Assembly: GCA_022813675.1 (NCBI GenBank)
Contig: CP063375.1
Span: 310,001 to 374,000, forward strand
DNA length: 64,000 nucleotides
Source: Deferribacteraceae bacterium V6Fe1
GTDB taxonomy: Bacteria; Chrysiogenota; Deferribacteres; Deferribacterales; Deferrivibrionaceae
Direction of reading: 5' to 3'
The position numbers and the translations under genes were made by a program. The notes under the pieces are model-generated. The model did no database searches. It had not been told where the DNA came from and worked only from the letters and a program-made list of their open reading frames with translations. Of the stretch, positions 50,910-59,494 are shown piece by piece. Every line of letters begins with the position of its first letter. The first letter of the stretch is position 1.

Positions 50910-53114
50910 TCACGCCTTCTCTACTCGGACAAACGCATTCTGAAATGCTGATGCACCGCTTATCGGGTCAACATCATTGGATGCAAAATCTGCATCACTC
51001 GCACCTTGCATTTCATACGCACTCTTCATAAACTCTGATAATCTACCAAAACCATGAGGGATAAACACGGCTTCCGGATGAATTCTATCTGTCAGATATG
51101 CTGTCAATATTCCTGACTTTTTATTCCCCTGCCTGAGCACAACATTATCACCATCGTTTATACCAAGCTCGTACGCCTTTTTTGTATTAATCCATACCTT
51201 TACTTTATAATCATGAAGTGCCAAAAGCCATCTGTTATTTTGAGTCCTAGCGTGTGTATGGTAACTCATTCTACCGAAGAGTAATCTAAATTGTCCAATA
51301 GGTGCTTGTTTTGGACGTTCATATTTTGGAATAGGGTCAAAACCAAGCTTATCGAGGAATCCGCTATATAGCTCAACCCTTCCTGATGCGGTTTTAAACT
51401 CCAAATCTTTTCCTTCAGCCTGCGGGTATATACCCTCTGTTACCGGGAATACATAGCAGCCATCTTTTTTTAACTGCTCCAAAGTTATACCGGCTTTCTT
51501 GATAATCTCTTCATTTACTTCGTCTATGCTCTTCCATTTAGCTTCATGAAACCCCATATGCTCAGAAATCATTTTGGAAATCTCCCAAGCACCCTTTGTA
51601 TCAAACAATGGCTCAGTTGCAGGCTCCCTATATTGCATAAATGGATATTTGTCACCCTGAGTAACAATAGGGTCTTGCCTTTCCAAATATGTTGACTCAG
51701 GTAGTACCACATCCGAATAAAGTGCCGTCTCAGTCATATAAATATCGCAAGTAACTATAAAATCAAGTTTATCAACAATTTTTTTACTAGTTTCATAATT
51801 AGGGTAATGCTGAAAAAAGTTAGTACCATAGGCAATCATTGCCCTAACTGGATAAGGCTTATCAGATAGTATTGCGTCAAACAATCCATTTTCTCGACCT
51901 AAGTTTGAAGGAGCGAGTTTGTAGTCTGTTCCTGCTCCGTCAGCTCGACCGCAGCTACAACCCTCTTCATGCTCCACTTCACAGACCTCGCCTGTTTTGA
52001 TGGGTGGATTTTGAATAGCGTAGAAACCACCCGGATATCCCCAATTGCCAAAAAGTCCGTTTAAAATACCAATCGCCCTTACAGTCTGTGTATCATTGCC
52101 GTATCTGGTTAATCTCCTGCCCGGATGTATAAAACAGCTTGGTGCAGCTTTTGCAAGCTCATAGCAAATATCTGCTATATCTTTGGGAGATATATCTGTT
52201 TCATTAGCTGTCCACTCAAGGCTGTATCCTTTAACGGCTTCTTTCAACTCCTCAAAGCCTGAACAATATTCGTCTACAAATTTTTCATTATAAAGCTTAT
52301 TTTGAATAACAAAATTTATCATCCCCAATAGTAATGCCAAGTCAGTACCAGGTCTTATCTGAAGATAATAGTCTGCCTTAGCGGCGGTCTTGGAATATCT
52401 CGGATCCACATATATAAGTTTTGAACCTTTGGTAAGTCCATTTATTACTTTTTTAGCTTCACCAACCTGCAATGATTCAAGGACATTTCTCCCTAAAAAC
52501 ATCATACATTTGGCATTTTCACCATCTCCGTATTCGTGGCCAGTAAAGCCTGCTCCATATGTCAGCCACCAGCCAATTTCTCTTGAGCCCATACACTGGC
52601 TATATGCTGGAATTGCCACATTTTTAGAACCAATTAATTCCATTAACTTAATAAATGCGTGCTCCCCCGAGCCGTGAGCAATAAGCGACACTGCTCTTGG
52701 TTTATAAGAATCAATTACTTTTTTAAGATTATCAGCCACATACTTTGTAGCCTCTTCCCAAGATACCTCTTTAAATTTTCCTTCTCCTCTTTTCCCCACT
52801 CTGATTAAAGGTTTTTTCAATCTATCAGGGTCGTAGAGTTGGTAAACACCCGCATTACCTTTTGCACAAAGGCTACCATAATTGTTTGGGCATAATTTTT
52901 GACCTTCTAATTTATACACCTTGCCGTTTTTGCTATGTGCCGTAACTCCACACCCCCAAAAACACATTTCGCACCAAGTTTGACTCGATTTTCTGCCATA
53001 CATTTTTTTGGCAGGTTCTTTTTCAGTGGCCTTGATGCTCAAAGGTAGTGAAACTGCGGCAGCAGACAAAGCAGCAGTTTTTAAAAACGCACGTCTACTG
53101 ACTCCAATATTCAT
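50910..53114 (-). CDS. psrA: Molybdopterin oxidoreductase, polysulfide/thiosulfate reductase-like catalytic subunit
   Basis: This Mo-bisMGD enzyme of the PsrA/PhsA branch has 734 residues. Visible features are the Tat signal (SRRAFLKTAALSAAAVSL), the [4Fe-4S] motif CEMCFWGCGV with CAKGNAG, the putative Mo-ligand Cys in AYSQCMGSREIG, and the MGD segments YVDPRYSKTAAKADYYL and FRLLFGRMSYHTHAR. An unusual cysteine-rich insert (VCEVEHEEGCSCG, about residues 372-386) lies in the middle and is not part of the core fold. It probably reduces polysulfide, elemental sulfur-derived species or thiosulfate in the periplasm. A nested hairpin sits in its leader at 53145-53196. Confidence 0.9.
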   Translation of the reverse strand: MNIGVSRRAFLKTAALSAAAVSLPLSIKATEKEPAKKMYGRKSSQTWCEMCFWGCGVTAHSKNGKVYKLEGQKLCPNNYGSLCAKGNAGVYQLYDPDRLKKPLIRVGKRGEGKFKEVSWEEATKYVADNLKKVIDSYKPRAVSLIAHGSGEHAFIKLMELIGSKNVAIPAYSQCMGSREIGWWLTYGAGFTGHEYGDGENAKCMMFLGRNVLESLQVGEAKKVINGLTKGSKLIYVDPRYSKTAAKADYYLQIRPGTDLALLLGMINFVIQNKLYNEKFVDEYCSGFEELKEAVKGYSLEWTANETDISPKDIADICYELAKAAPSCFIHPGRRLTRYGNDTQTVRAIGILNGLFGNWGYPGGFYAIQNPPIKTGEVCEVEHEEGCSCGRADGAGTDYKLAPSNLGRENGLFDAILSDKPYPVRAMIAYGTNFFQHYPNYETSKKIVDKLDFIVTCDIYMTETALYSDVVLPESTYLERQDPIVTQGDKYPFMQYREPATEPLFDTKGAWEISKMISEHMGFHEAKWKSIDEVNEEIIKKAGITLEQLKKDGCYVFPVTEGIYPQAEGKDLEFKTASGRVELYSGFLDKLGFDPIPKYERPKQAPIGQFRLLFGRMSYHTHARTQNNRWLLALHDYKVKVWINTKKAYELGINDGDNVVLRQGNKKSGILTAYLTDRIHPEAVFIPHGFGRLSEFMKSAYEMQGASDADFASNDVDPISGASAFQNAFVRVEKA

Positions 53115-53144
53115 ATGTCACCTCAAATTTTAAGTTAATCAATT

Positions 53145-53196
53145 AAAGCATGGTCGCCCCCTATTTAAAGGGAGCGACTTTAGGGAGGCATGCTTT
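53145..53196 (-). promoter_or_regulatory. Nested hairpin in the leader between the 71-residue gene and psrA
   Basis: An outer stem AAAGCATG (53145-53152)/CATGCTTT (53189-53196) encloses an inner stem GTCGC...GCGAC (53153-53157/53174-53178) extended by CCCT/AGGG. The CCCTA segment can pair alternatively with TAGGG (53181-53185). There is no T run after it, so it looks like an mRNA processing, stability or translational control element rather than a plain terminator. Confidence 0.45.
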
Positions 53197-53244
53197 GTTA
53201 CAAATAAAATCCTTTCAAACTCTATTTGAACCTACAGAAGTCAA

Positions 53245-53460
53245 TTAACAGCCTTGAAGTTTTGGCACCAGTGCTTCGCCACCTTCAATTTTAATTTCGA
53301 CTTTATCACCTTTTTTAAGCTTTTTAGCGTCTTTACCAACTTCGATTAGCACTTTTGTGTCCTTTACGCCTTCAACTGTGCCTTTAATCATTTCTGCTGC
53401 CATAAGGATTGAAACTGCAGTAAAAACAATAGCTGTTGCCAAAATAATTAGCTTTTTCAT
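53245..53460 (-). CDS. Small exported protein ending in VPKLQGC
   Basis: The function is unknown. The 71-residue protein has a signal peptide (to about residue 21, ILMAA). Its small beta-rich basic body (GTVEGVKDTKVLIEVGKDAKK, GDKVEIKIEGG) resembles a short OB/SH3-like or NosL-type strand pattern. The C-terminus is EALVPKLQGC and then stop. The rhodanese lipoprotein two genes upstream ends EAFVPKGGGC, so the two share a C-terminal EA(F/L)VPKxxGC tail. In this operon a role as a periplasmic thiol or persulfide carrier is an attractive inference. Confidence 0.62.
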   Translation of the reverse strand: MKKLIILATAIVFTAVSILMAAEMIKGTVEGVKDTKVLIEVGKDAKKLKKGDKVEIKIEGGEALVPKLQGC

Positions 53461-53482
53461 AAAAAGCCCTCCTATTTATATT

Positions 53483-54667
53483 TTATAGTCTAACCTGTAA
53501 AAACAACTGAAATGTCTTGTAATCCTGGTACTCAGGATTAGTTGCATCTTCCTTATCAAAATCTACAGCTGAATATTGACCTGTAACTTTGATATTTTGT
53601 CCATCAATGTAGTAGTTAAAGCCTACTCCATACCATGCAATATCGTTATCATATGCACCGTTTAACTCTGCAAAAGTAAATCCGTCATATCTGTAAAAAA
53701 ATTGCAATTGACCAGGACCTACTTCCATAGGAAGCATATATGCTACTTTTGCATAGTAACCGTTTTTCTGACCATTAAGCCCCATTGTGTCAGTATCTGG
53801 GTCAGCACCTTTGTAAGCATCATCAAAAGATAGATCAAGATATGCCGCTGAAGCTGTAACCGTACCAAATGAGAACGGATACTCAAAAAATGCATCTACT
53901 GAATATGCTGTATAGTCTTTTTTATCTGCAGCATTTGTCACATCACCATAAACCACATCAGGCTCATACTGATAACTTGCTCCTACTGTAAACACTTTCT
54001 TTTTACCCAAATAAGTCCCTTTGTAACCGTAATTGTTTTCAGGGTCTAAAAGTGTCAAGTGAAGTCTACCGGTCATCCTAAAATTAGACTTTGGAGCAGG
54101 ATTTGTTCCGGAAGTCTTCCCTTCCATTACATCAAATCTGTACTGAAGTTTGTCATCTAACAAATTACCCCATACTACAATACCTTTATCTCTGCTTGTC
54201 TTAAACGGAGTGTAAACAAAAAGAGACCTGTCCATAGTAAGAGGTTCAAAACAACCTTCAAGATTTTCTCTCGTAAGATTATGCTTAAATTTACCAAGTG
54301 TTAATTGGAACGCATTGCTGTACTTAACCCTTATCTGAGCATCAAGGACATAAAAGTTTTTCTCTTCATCTGAAAGATCTGTCTCAAGACCTTTTACTTT
54401 CTGGTCTTCAAGATATTCTGTCTGGAAGTAGAAACTCACCTTTTCATTATATGTCCCGATAAAACCAAGCCTGTTTCTCCTAAAGTTAAATTCGTTGGTA
54501 TTTTCACTACCATCTGCACCACTTCCCATATCTCTGTAATTGTAGCCAAACTGTGCATCATAAAAAATCTTCAAATATTTGCCATCTGCTATCTTAAAGG
54601 CAGGGAAGGCGTTAGCCAACCCTACTGAAAATATCAATATACTTAATGCTGTTAATAACTTCTTCAT
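53483..54667 (-). CDS. Outer membrane porin (OprP/OprO-like), ExtI-type
   Basis: This predicted beta-barrel channel has 394 residues. It has the signal peptide MKKLLTALSILIFSVGLANA, FNFRRNRLGFIGTYNEKVSFYFQTEY (the phosphate-selective porin motif), LTLGKFKHNLTREN, and the terminal strand TFQLFLQVRL. Partnered with a rhodanese-like lipoprotein, it matches the extHI pair of Geobacter, where ExtI is an outer membrane channel linked to selenite and tellurite entry and electron transfer. Here it probably passes sulfur or chalcogen oxyanions to the periplasmic reductases. Confidence 0.82.
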   Translation of the reverse strand: MKKLLTALSILIFSVGLANAFPAFKIADGKYLKIFYDAQFGYNYRDMGSGADGSENTNEFNFRRNRLGFIGTYNEKVSFYFQTEYLEDQKVKGLETDLSDEEKNFYVLDAQIRVKYSNAFQLTLGKFKHNLTRENLEGCFEPLTMDRSLFVYTPFKTSRDKGIVVWGNLLDDKLQYRFDVMEGKTSGTNPAPKSNFRMTGRLHLTLLDPENNYGYKGTYLGKKKVFTVGASYQYEPDVVYGDVTNAADKKDYTAYSVDAFFEYPFSFGTVTASAAYLDLSFDDAYKGADPDTDTMGLNGQKNGYYAKVAYMLPMEVGPGQLQFFYRYDGFTFAELNGAYDNDIAWYGVGFNYYIDGQNIKVTGQYSAVDFDKEDATNPEYQDYKTFQLFLQVRL

Positions 54668-54690
54668 AATTTCCTCCTATTTGTCCTCAA

Positions 54691-56700
54691 TTAACAACCG
54701 CCGCCTTTTGGTACAAATGCTTCAGGAGCACTACTGCTACCGCCACCGGAATATCCTGAATAGCTCTCATCTTCTACTTTAGTTTCACTACCGTCACCAA
54801 CATAGTAAGGATAAGTTGTGACAATAGGCCACATAGTAGTGCTATTGTACTCTTTAGTATTACTTACGCTATCTGAGCTTCCTTTTGTCCCAGTATTAAC
54901 TAAAGAGTCAGCTCTAAATACTACTCTTTCTGAACGGCTTATAGTATCCCAAGCAGTGTTACCTGAAAGATTACCACCAAGCTGCACAGGGCAATTAGGA
55001 TCTGTTACTTTACACTCAAAATATGATACCGAAGTCATAGAAACGTTATCGGCAACAGCATAAAGTTCACCATTTCTATTTTCTATGTGGAAGAAAGTGA
55101 AATCCCCTGAACCAAAAATTAAAAGTTTTGGTGAGTTTAAGGTAGTCGCACCATACTTAGGAAACCATGAATATATTTCACTACCTACAACTTTCAACCC
55201 TTCAGTTGTATTATCACTATTTGGTTCAAACGCTACTGATGAGCCCCACTCTATCCATGACCCGTCGTACAGTCTTACATCAGTATAGCCAAGCACCTCT
55301 GTAAGATAAAACCAGTAAAATGCAGCCATAGCACCGGAGTTACAGTAAGTAATAATTGTCTGATTTTTATCAGGCAATGCTCTTGCAACCATGTCACCTG
55401 CAGTAACATTATCTGCTATGCCATCATTATTCCAATCAGCTGGTGGGAAAGCTAATTCTGATGCTTCTTTATATTTCTTGAATACCATAAATGCTGTAGG
55501 AGAACCTACCGGCTTCATCCATGCAACAGCAGGACCCGCTATATTAAAAGGTACTCCACTACTATTTTTACCTTTTATCTGAAGACTCCCTTTTATTTCA
55601 CCATCAAATGCTGCAGCTTTTGCGCTAATATTTACTGGATAAGGGAATCCATTTTTTACAAATGCTTTAATTTTTGAAGCATTTGTACTTGTTGTATTGT
55701 CACCGTTTTTATCTCCACCGTTAAAATCAATCGGCATAAATGCACTGTCTGACCACTCAGGAAGATTAGTGCCAGCTATCTGTTTAAGAGCATAATTTGA
55801 AATTGCGGAAGTATACTCACTAATATTATCAAAATAAAATGGTGTAGGCGGCTGTCTCGCATCAAGGACTGCTACTGTGCCATCAGTAGTCTTACCTGCA
55901 TCCACAAGCTTAATCAATTCACCGATTGTTGTCCTAATATTAAGATTTCTCTTTGGAAAATCTGCTACATCTATATTGGATGGGGTTATTTTAGGAATTG
56001 TAAGTCCTTTTTGCAGCCCCATAGTAGCTATTTCTGTCGGATGCTCAGTCTTAATATAATCAGCCCATGCTACAATACTGCCGTTTAATACTTTTAAATA
56101 TTTCTTAGACATTCCCCAATATCTTAGAGTCCAATAAACTCTTGCTGGACAAAATCCTGGATAAGTAAGGTTTCCTTGAGTAAGCACAATTACAGTATCT
56201 TTTGTGATACCATTTTTTTGAAGCCATTGAGTAATAAGATCTCCACTACCTACCTGATGATCAGTATCCATAGGACCGTCGCTTCTAGTTGGCACCATAT
56301 ACCCTTCATGAGAAACACTATAAATTGAACCAGGGATATGCCCAAGATAACCTGCGTCATCAAGTGCCTGTGCAGCTGTCATTCCACCAGGACCAACAAC
56401 CTTTGCAACTTTAGCGACATCACCGGCAAACCATATCTCTTCATCCCCAGGGTTGTTTTCGATATGGATAATTCTTACAGGTTTACCATCATCTGTTTTA
56501 TAACCGTTTTTAATCCATTTATAAAGAGTGGCTGGCTCTACAAGTGCGGATTCATTCTCTTCACCTACATAATACTCTTCATCAGGATTATCATAACTTG
56601 ATACTCCACCGCCTCCACAGGCAGTCATTAAGGACATGGCTGAAACTAAAAACACGAAAACAGCCAAAAGCCTTACCAATGCTTTCAAACGATACTTCAT
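54691..56700 (-). CDS. Rhodanese-domain lipoprotein (ExtH-like) with GGGC C-terminus
   Basis: This is an outer-membrane or surface sulfurtransferase-like lipoprotein. I start it at ATG 56698-56700 (MKYRLKALVRLL), with GGAGG five bases upstream, giving 669 residues. The lipobox LMTAC precedes GGGG. Two rhodanese regions are visible (HIPGSIYSVSHEGYM with VLTQGNLTYPG, and TIITYCNSGAMAAF with the catalytic-type Cys), followed by a beta-rich tail. The protein ends AFVPKGGGC. The IS inserted upstream duplicated the 5' part of this gene and its promoter, so this copy is intact. It resembles Geobacter ExtH in architecture and in having the porin next door. Confidence 0.83.
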   Translation of the reverse strand: MKYRLKALVRLLAVFVFLVSAMSLMTACGGGGVSSYDNPDEEYYVGEENESALVEPATLYKWIKNGYKTDDGKPVRIIHIENNPGDEEIWFAGDVAKVAKVVGPGGMTAAQALDDAGYLGHIPGSIYSVSHEGYMVPTRSDGPMDTDHQVGSGDLITQWLQKNGITKDTVIVLTQGNLTYPGFCPARVYWTLRYWGMSKKYLKVLNGSIVAWADYIKTEHPTEIATMGLQKGLTIPKITPSNIDVADFPKRNLNIRTTIGELIKLVDAGKTTDGTVAVLDARQPPTPFYFDNISEYTSAISNYALKQIAGTNLPEWSDSAFMPIDFNGGDKNGDNTTSTNASKIKAFVKNGFPYPVNISAKAAAFDGEIKGSLQIKGKNSSGVPFNIAGPAVAWMKPVGSPTAFMVFKKYKEASELAFPPADWNNDGIADNVTAGDMVARALPDKNQTIITYCNSGAMAAFYWFYLTEVLGYTDVRLYDGSWIEWGSSVAFEPNSDNTTEGLKVVGSEIYSWFPKYGATTLNSPKLLIFGSGDFTFFHIENRNGELYAVADNVSMTSVSYFECKVTDPNCPVQLGGNLSGNTAWDTISRSERVVFRADSLVNTGTKGSSDSVSNTKEYNSTTMWPIVTTYPYYVGDGSETKVEDESYSGYSGGGSSSAPEAFVPKGGGC

Positions 56701-56842
56701 ACTGACCTCCATAAATTTGCCCATTGCAGGCATTTTTTGTTAATAAAGTAATAAATTAATACCACTAAAATATGACTTTAACTTCAGTGATATTATTTTC
56801 ATTGAAATTTATTTCACAATAAAAAGTATGTCAATACTTTTT
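56572..56842. repeat. 271-bp target-site duplication, left copy
   Basis: This segment holds the first 43 codons of the rhodanese lipoprotein gene plus 142 bases upstream. It is repeated in the same orientation at 58759-59029 with no mismatch that I could find by reading. The copies directly abut the two ends of the IS element. Confidence 0.93.
56806..56834 (-). promoter_or_regulatory. Promoter of the rhodanese lipoprotein operon, inside the target duplication
   Basis: On the minus strand TTGACA (56829-56834), 17 bases and TAAATT (56806-56811) form a good promoter. The -35 begins only 8 bases from the IS end. Because the element duplicated this DNA, an identical copy exists at 58993-59021. 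Confidence 0.6.
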
Positions 56843-58758
56843 CCTGTCTTTGACACTTTGATTTTATAAGTAATTGTAGATAATAATTTTATTATTTTAG
56901 GTTTGTACATTTTGTCACTACAGGTGATTTTTAGATTAAAATTTCAACTCATCAGGGGTGGAAAGATTCTTAGGCGGTGGGATTCTAAGTGCTCTTAATA
57001 TATGACTGCCCAAACTGCCAAATTTAGTTTTAAGCAGATAAGTCTGACCCTTAGATTCAAATCTTGCAAAATTCATAGAGTTAATTGTACTTCTTACATC
57101 TCTCGATGATGCTTTTATATCAGCCGTTCTAAGCTTATGTTCCAATGTCCTCTCAAGTAAAAATGCTAAAAAGCAAACTACAAAGTGCCCTTTAATACGC
57201 TTCTCCGTCCAATGAAATATCGGACGTACCTCTAATTTACTCTTCATTATTCTAAAAGATTCTTCTATCTTCCACAAATTGTGATATGCATCTATTACAT
57301 CTATCTCAGATAAATTCGTTTCACTTGTCTGTATACCATAATATCCATCAAAGCGCTCATCCTTCTCAATCGCAGCCTCATCAAGTTTATAACATTTTTC
57401 TTTGTTTGAGGATTCTTCCTTTAAAAACTTCTTGCCACCTCTCTTAAAAGAGGATTTTATCAATGATTCATTTTCAAGCAAATGATTAGCCTTGTCTATA
57501 AGTCTTTGCCTGTCTGCTTTATCCTTCTTACTCCTTTTAGAAGAATATGTTACTATTAACTTCTCATCCAAAACAGCTACAGAACCATTACCCAAAGAAA
57601 CTTTATTCTTGTAATCTATACTCTTATATTTAAAAATATCCTCTTCATCCGATTTTATAAAATTGTAACCTTCATCCATAAATATCTCGGATTGAATATC
57701 TGATGGCAAACTCTTTAGTCTGCTTGCAACTATATAATCAAATCCATTATCTTTTATCAGCTTTAAATTAATCTTACTGTTTAAGCCCCTATCTGCAACT
57801 ATTATAACTTTATTTAAATTAAATCGTTCATTTAATTTAAATAATGCCTTCTCAAGGGTCTTACCCTCAAAAGTATTCCCAGGAAATAGTTCATAACCAA
57901 TAGGACGACCTTCCATATCAACAAGTAAACCAAATACAATCTGTACCTCATTAAACTTACCATCTTTACTAAAGCCAAATTCTCTTAAACTATCTGACCT
58001 GACACTCTCAAAATAAAAGGTCGTTACATCATAAAAAACTATATCTACTTTTAAATTAAATACGCTAAAATTTTTATAAAATAATTTATCCTCTAAAAGC
58101 TCCTTATGTTCTGACAATATATCAAGGCTTCTATAAAATGATGAAGCTCTACTTCAGGAATATTGTAATACCTATTCTGATTTGCATAAACTCCAAGCTT
58201 ACTCTTAGGCTCTAATAAGTGCTCTATTACCATACGGAAACAACTCGATTGTAAATCAAACCTGGCTTTACTGTTTTCTGTATATCATCAAGTGTCTTAT
58301 CCAGCTCAAACATCTTCCAGAGCTTCTCATATATCTTATAGCCCCAATTCACTATATCAGCATCAGATATATCTTTAAACTCAGGTTTAGTAGATTCAGA
58401 AATCTCTTCTCTTATTTTATCTATTACAGTGGCAAAAGATGGGTCTTTTTAGGATATCTAATCTGCCTAAATTAAATAGTACTTTATGTCTTGGGACACC
58501 ATTGTCGTCTCTATATGATTCTACAACTTGCAGGTAAGTATATTGTTTAGAGCGAGTTTTTTTCAAGTACATGGCTATATATACTACAAAAGTAGTAAAT
58601 ATGTCAAGAAAAAAATGCATAAAAACATCAATATAAAACATATTATCTATCAATAAGTTGCCACTACAAAATATGGAGCACAGAAATTAACACCCCTGTA
58701 TTTACTGGCTTCTTGCCACTTTTATTGATTTTTTTTAATTGAAAGTGTCAAAGTCAGG
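56843..58758 (-). mobile_element. IS1634-family insertion sequence (1916 bp)
   Basis: The element is bounded by imperfect terminal inverted repeats. The left end is CCTGTCTTTGACACTTT (56843-56859). The right end, read inward on the other strand, is CCTGACTTTGACACTTT (58742-58758), one mismatch in 17. It contains one IS4-superfamily DDE transposase of the IS1634 type, broken by frameshifts. It is flanked by a 271-bp direct repeat. The founder of the family, IS1634 of Mycoplasma mycoides, is known for long, variable-length direct repeats, so this is best read as the target duplication. It sits between arsR and the rhodanese lipoprotein gene. Confidence 0.92.
56936..58572 (-). pseudogene. IS1634-family DDE transposase, frameshifted
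   Basis: The C-terminal 393 codons (from 58117) are open and contain the catalytic acids: Asp in IVFYDVTTFYFES, Asp in IVADRGLNSK and Glu in LWKIEESFRIMKSKLEVRP. The N-terminal part begins MYLKKTRSKQYTYLQVVESY at 58572 but is broken. One frame change occurs at an A run near 58445-58451 (after GRLDILK), one near 58266-58271 and one near 58133-58139, each a single-base indel. Translated across the three frames, the family sequence is continuous. As it stands no full transposase is made. Homopolymer sequencing errors are a possible alternative for each site. Confidence 0.87.
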
Positions 58759-58887
58759 ATACTCTTCATCAGGATTATCATAACTTGATACTCCACCGCC
58801 TCCACAGGCAGTCATTAAGGACATGGCTGAAACTAAAAACACGAAAACAGCCAAAAGCCTTACCAATGCTTTCAAACGATACTTCAT
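58735..58887 (-). pseudogene. Truncated 5' copy of the rhodanese lipoprotein gene
   Basis: This is the second copy of the duplicated 5' end: the same signal peptide, lipobox LMTAC and the first 43 codons up to DNPDEEY. It then reads into the IS end (PDFDTFN) and stops. It lies behind the original upstream region, so transcripts from the cytochrome/arsR side would make a 50-residue lipoprotein fragment. Confidence 0.85.
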
Positions 58888-59029
58888 ACTGACCTCCATA
58901 AATTTGCCCATTGCAGGCATTTTTTGTTAATAAAGTAATAAATTAATACCACTAAAATATGACTTTAACTTCAGTGATATTATTTTCATTGAAATTTATT
59001 TCACAATAAAAAGTATGTCAATACTTTTT
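58759..59029. repeat. 271-bp target-site duplication, right copy
   Basis: This is the direct repeat of 56572-56842, offset 2187 bp, and directly follows the IS right end. It carries the second copy of the rhodanese promoter and start region. Confidence 0.93.
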
Positions 59030-59090
59030 TATTATTTTTTAAAATTAGTTTTATAACATATTATAAGATAGTTATTTAAATAAGACTGTA

Positions 59091-59104
59091 TATTGTATAC
59101 AATA
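59091..59104. promoter_or_regulatory. 14-bp palindrome, candidate ArsR-type operator
   Basis: TATTGTATACAATA is a perfect palindrome in the 144-base gap between arsR and the IS duplication. A second one, TTATTTAAATAA, lies at 59072-59083. Before the IS insertion they stood about 190-205 bp upstream of the rhodanese start codon. Which protein binds is inferred. Confidence 0.4.
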
Positions 59105-59173
59105 AAAGATTGTAATCCATATAAAGTTTATAAGGATTTGTGAAAAATAACTCATTTTTTAATCATTGGTTCG

Positions 59174-59485
59174 TTATTCTAACCCATACTCGTCCTTTAT
59201 AAATGATCTAAGAGCCATAAGGACGACAGGCAACTCTTTGAATCTTAATTGATATTTGGTATTGCGTCCCTCTTTGATTGCATCTATTATTTTGGTATTC
59301 CTCAAAATATTAAGATGTTTGGTGATATTTGACGGATCAAAATTAGGAAAACTCTCTACAAGCTCCTTATTATATACCGGGCCGTAAGATAAAATTTTGA
59401 TTATCTGAAATCTTACCGGGTGAGATATTGCATTCAAAATCTCTACCGCCTTATCAAGACACTCTCCGCTGCATTTTTCAAACAT
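59174..59485 (-). CDS. ArsR/SmtB-family winged-helix regulator
   Basis: This is a small transcriptional repressor of 103 residues. The DNA-binding helix-turn-helix is ELVESFPNFDPSNITKHLNIL, with the preceding ISHPVRFQIIKILSYGPV typical of ArsR proteins, and the wing is KEGRNTKYQL. The N-terminus carries CSGEC (Cys5, Cys9), the only cysteines, which could sense metal(loid)s or persulfides. The usual alpha3 metal box (ELCVCD) is absent. It lies 10 bases after the multiheme cytochrome gene and before the rhodanese lipoprotein gene, so it probably controls this sulfur/cytochrome locus. Confidence 0.85.
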   Translation of the reverse strand: MFEKCSGECLDKAVEILNAISHPVRFQIIKILSYGPVYNKELVESFPNFDPSNITKHLNILRNTKIIDAIKEGRNTKYQLRFKELPVVLMALRSFIKDEYGLE

Positions 59486-59494
59486 ATTAACCCC

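Noticed and set aside
53245-53460. Fragment or pseudogene
   Set aside because: It has its own signal peptide, start signal and the meaningful VPKxxGC end, so it looks complete.
58417-58653. Separate small gene upstream of the transposase
   Set aside because: From 58572 it encodes the N-terminus of the same transposase and is joined to it by frame changes.
56572-59029. The 271-bp repeats as ends of a composite transposon or an ordinary tandem duplication
   Set aside because: The repeats are pieces of the local rhodanese gene, lie outside the inverted repeats of the IS, and the family is known for long target duplications.
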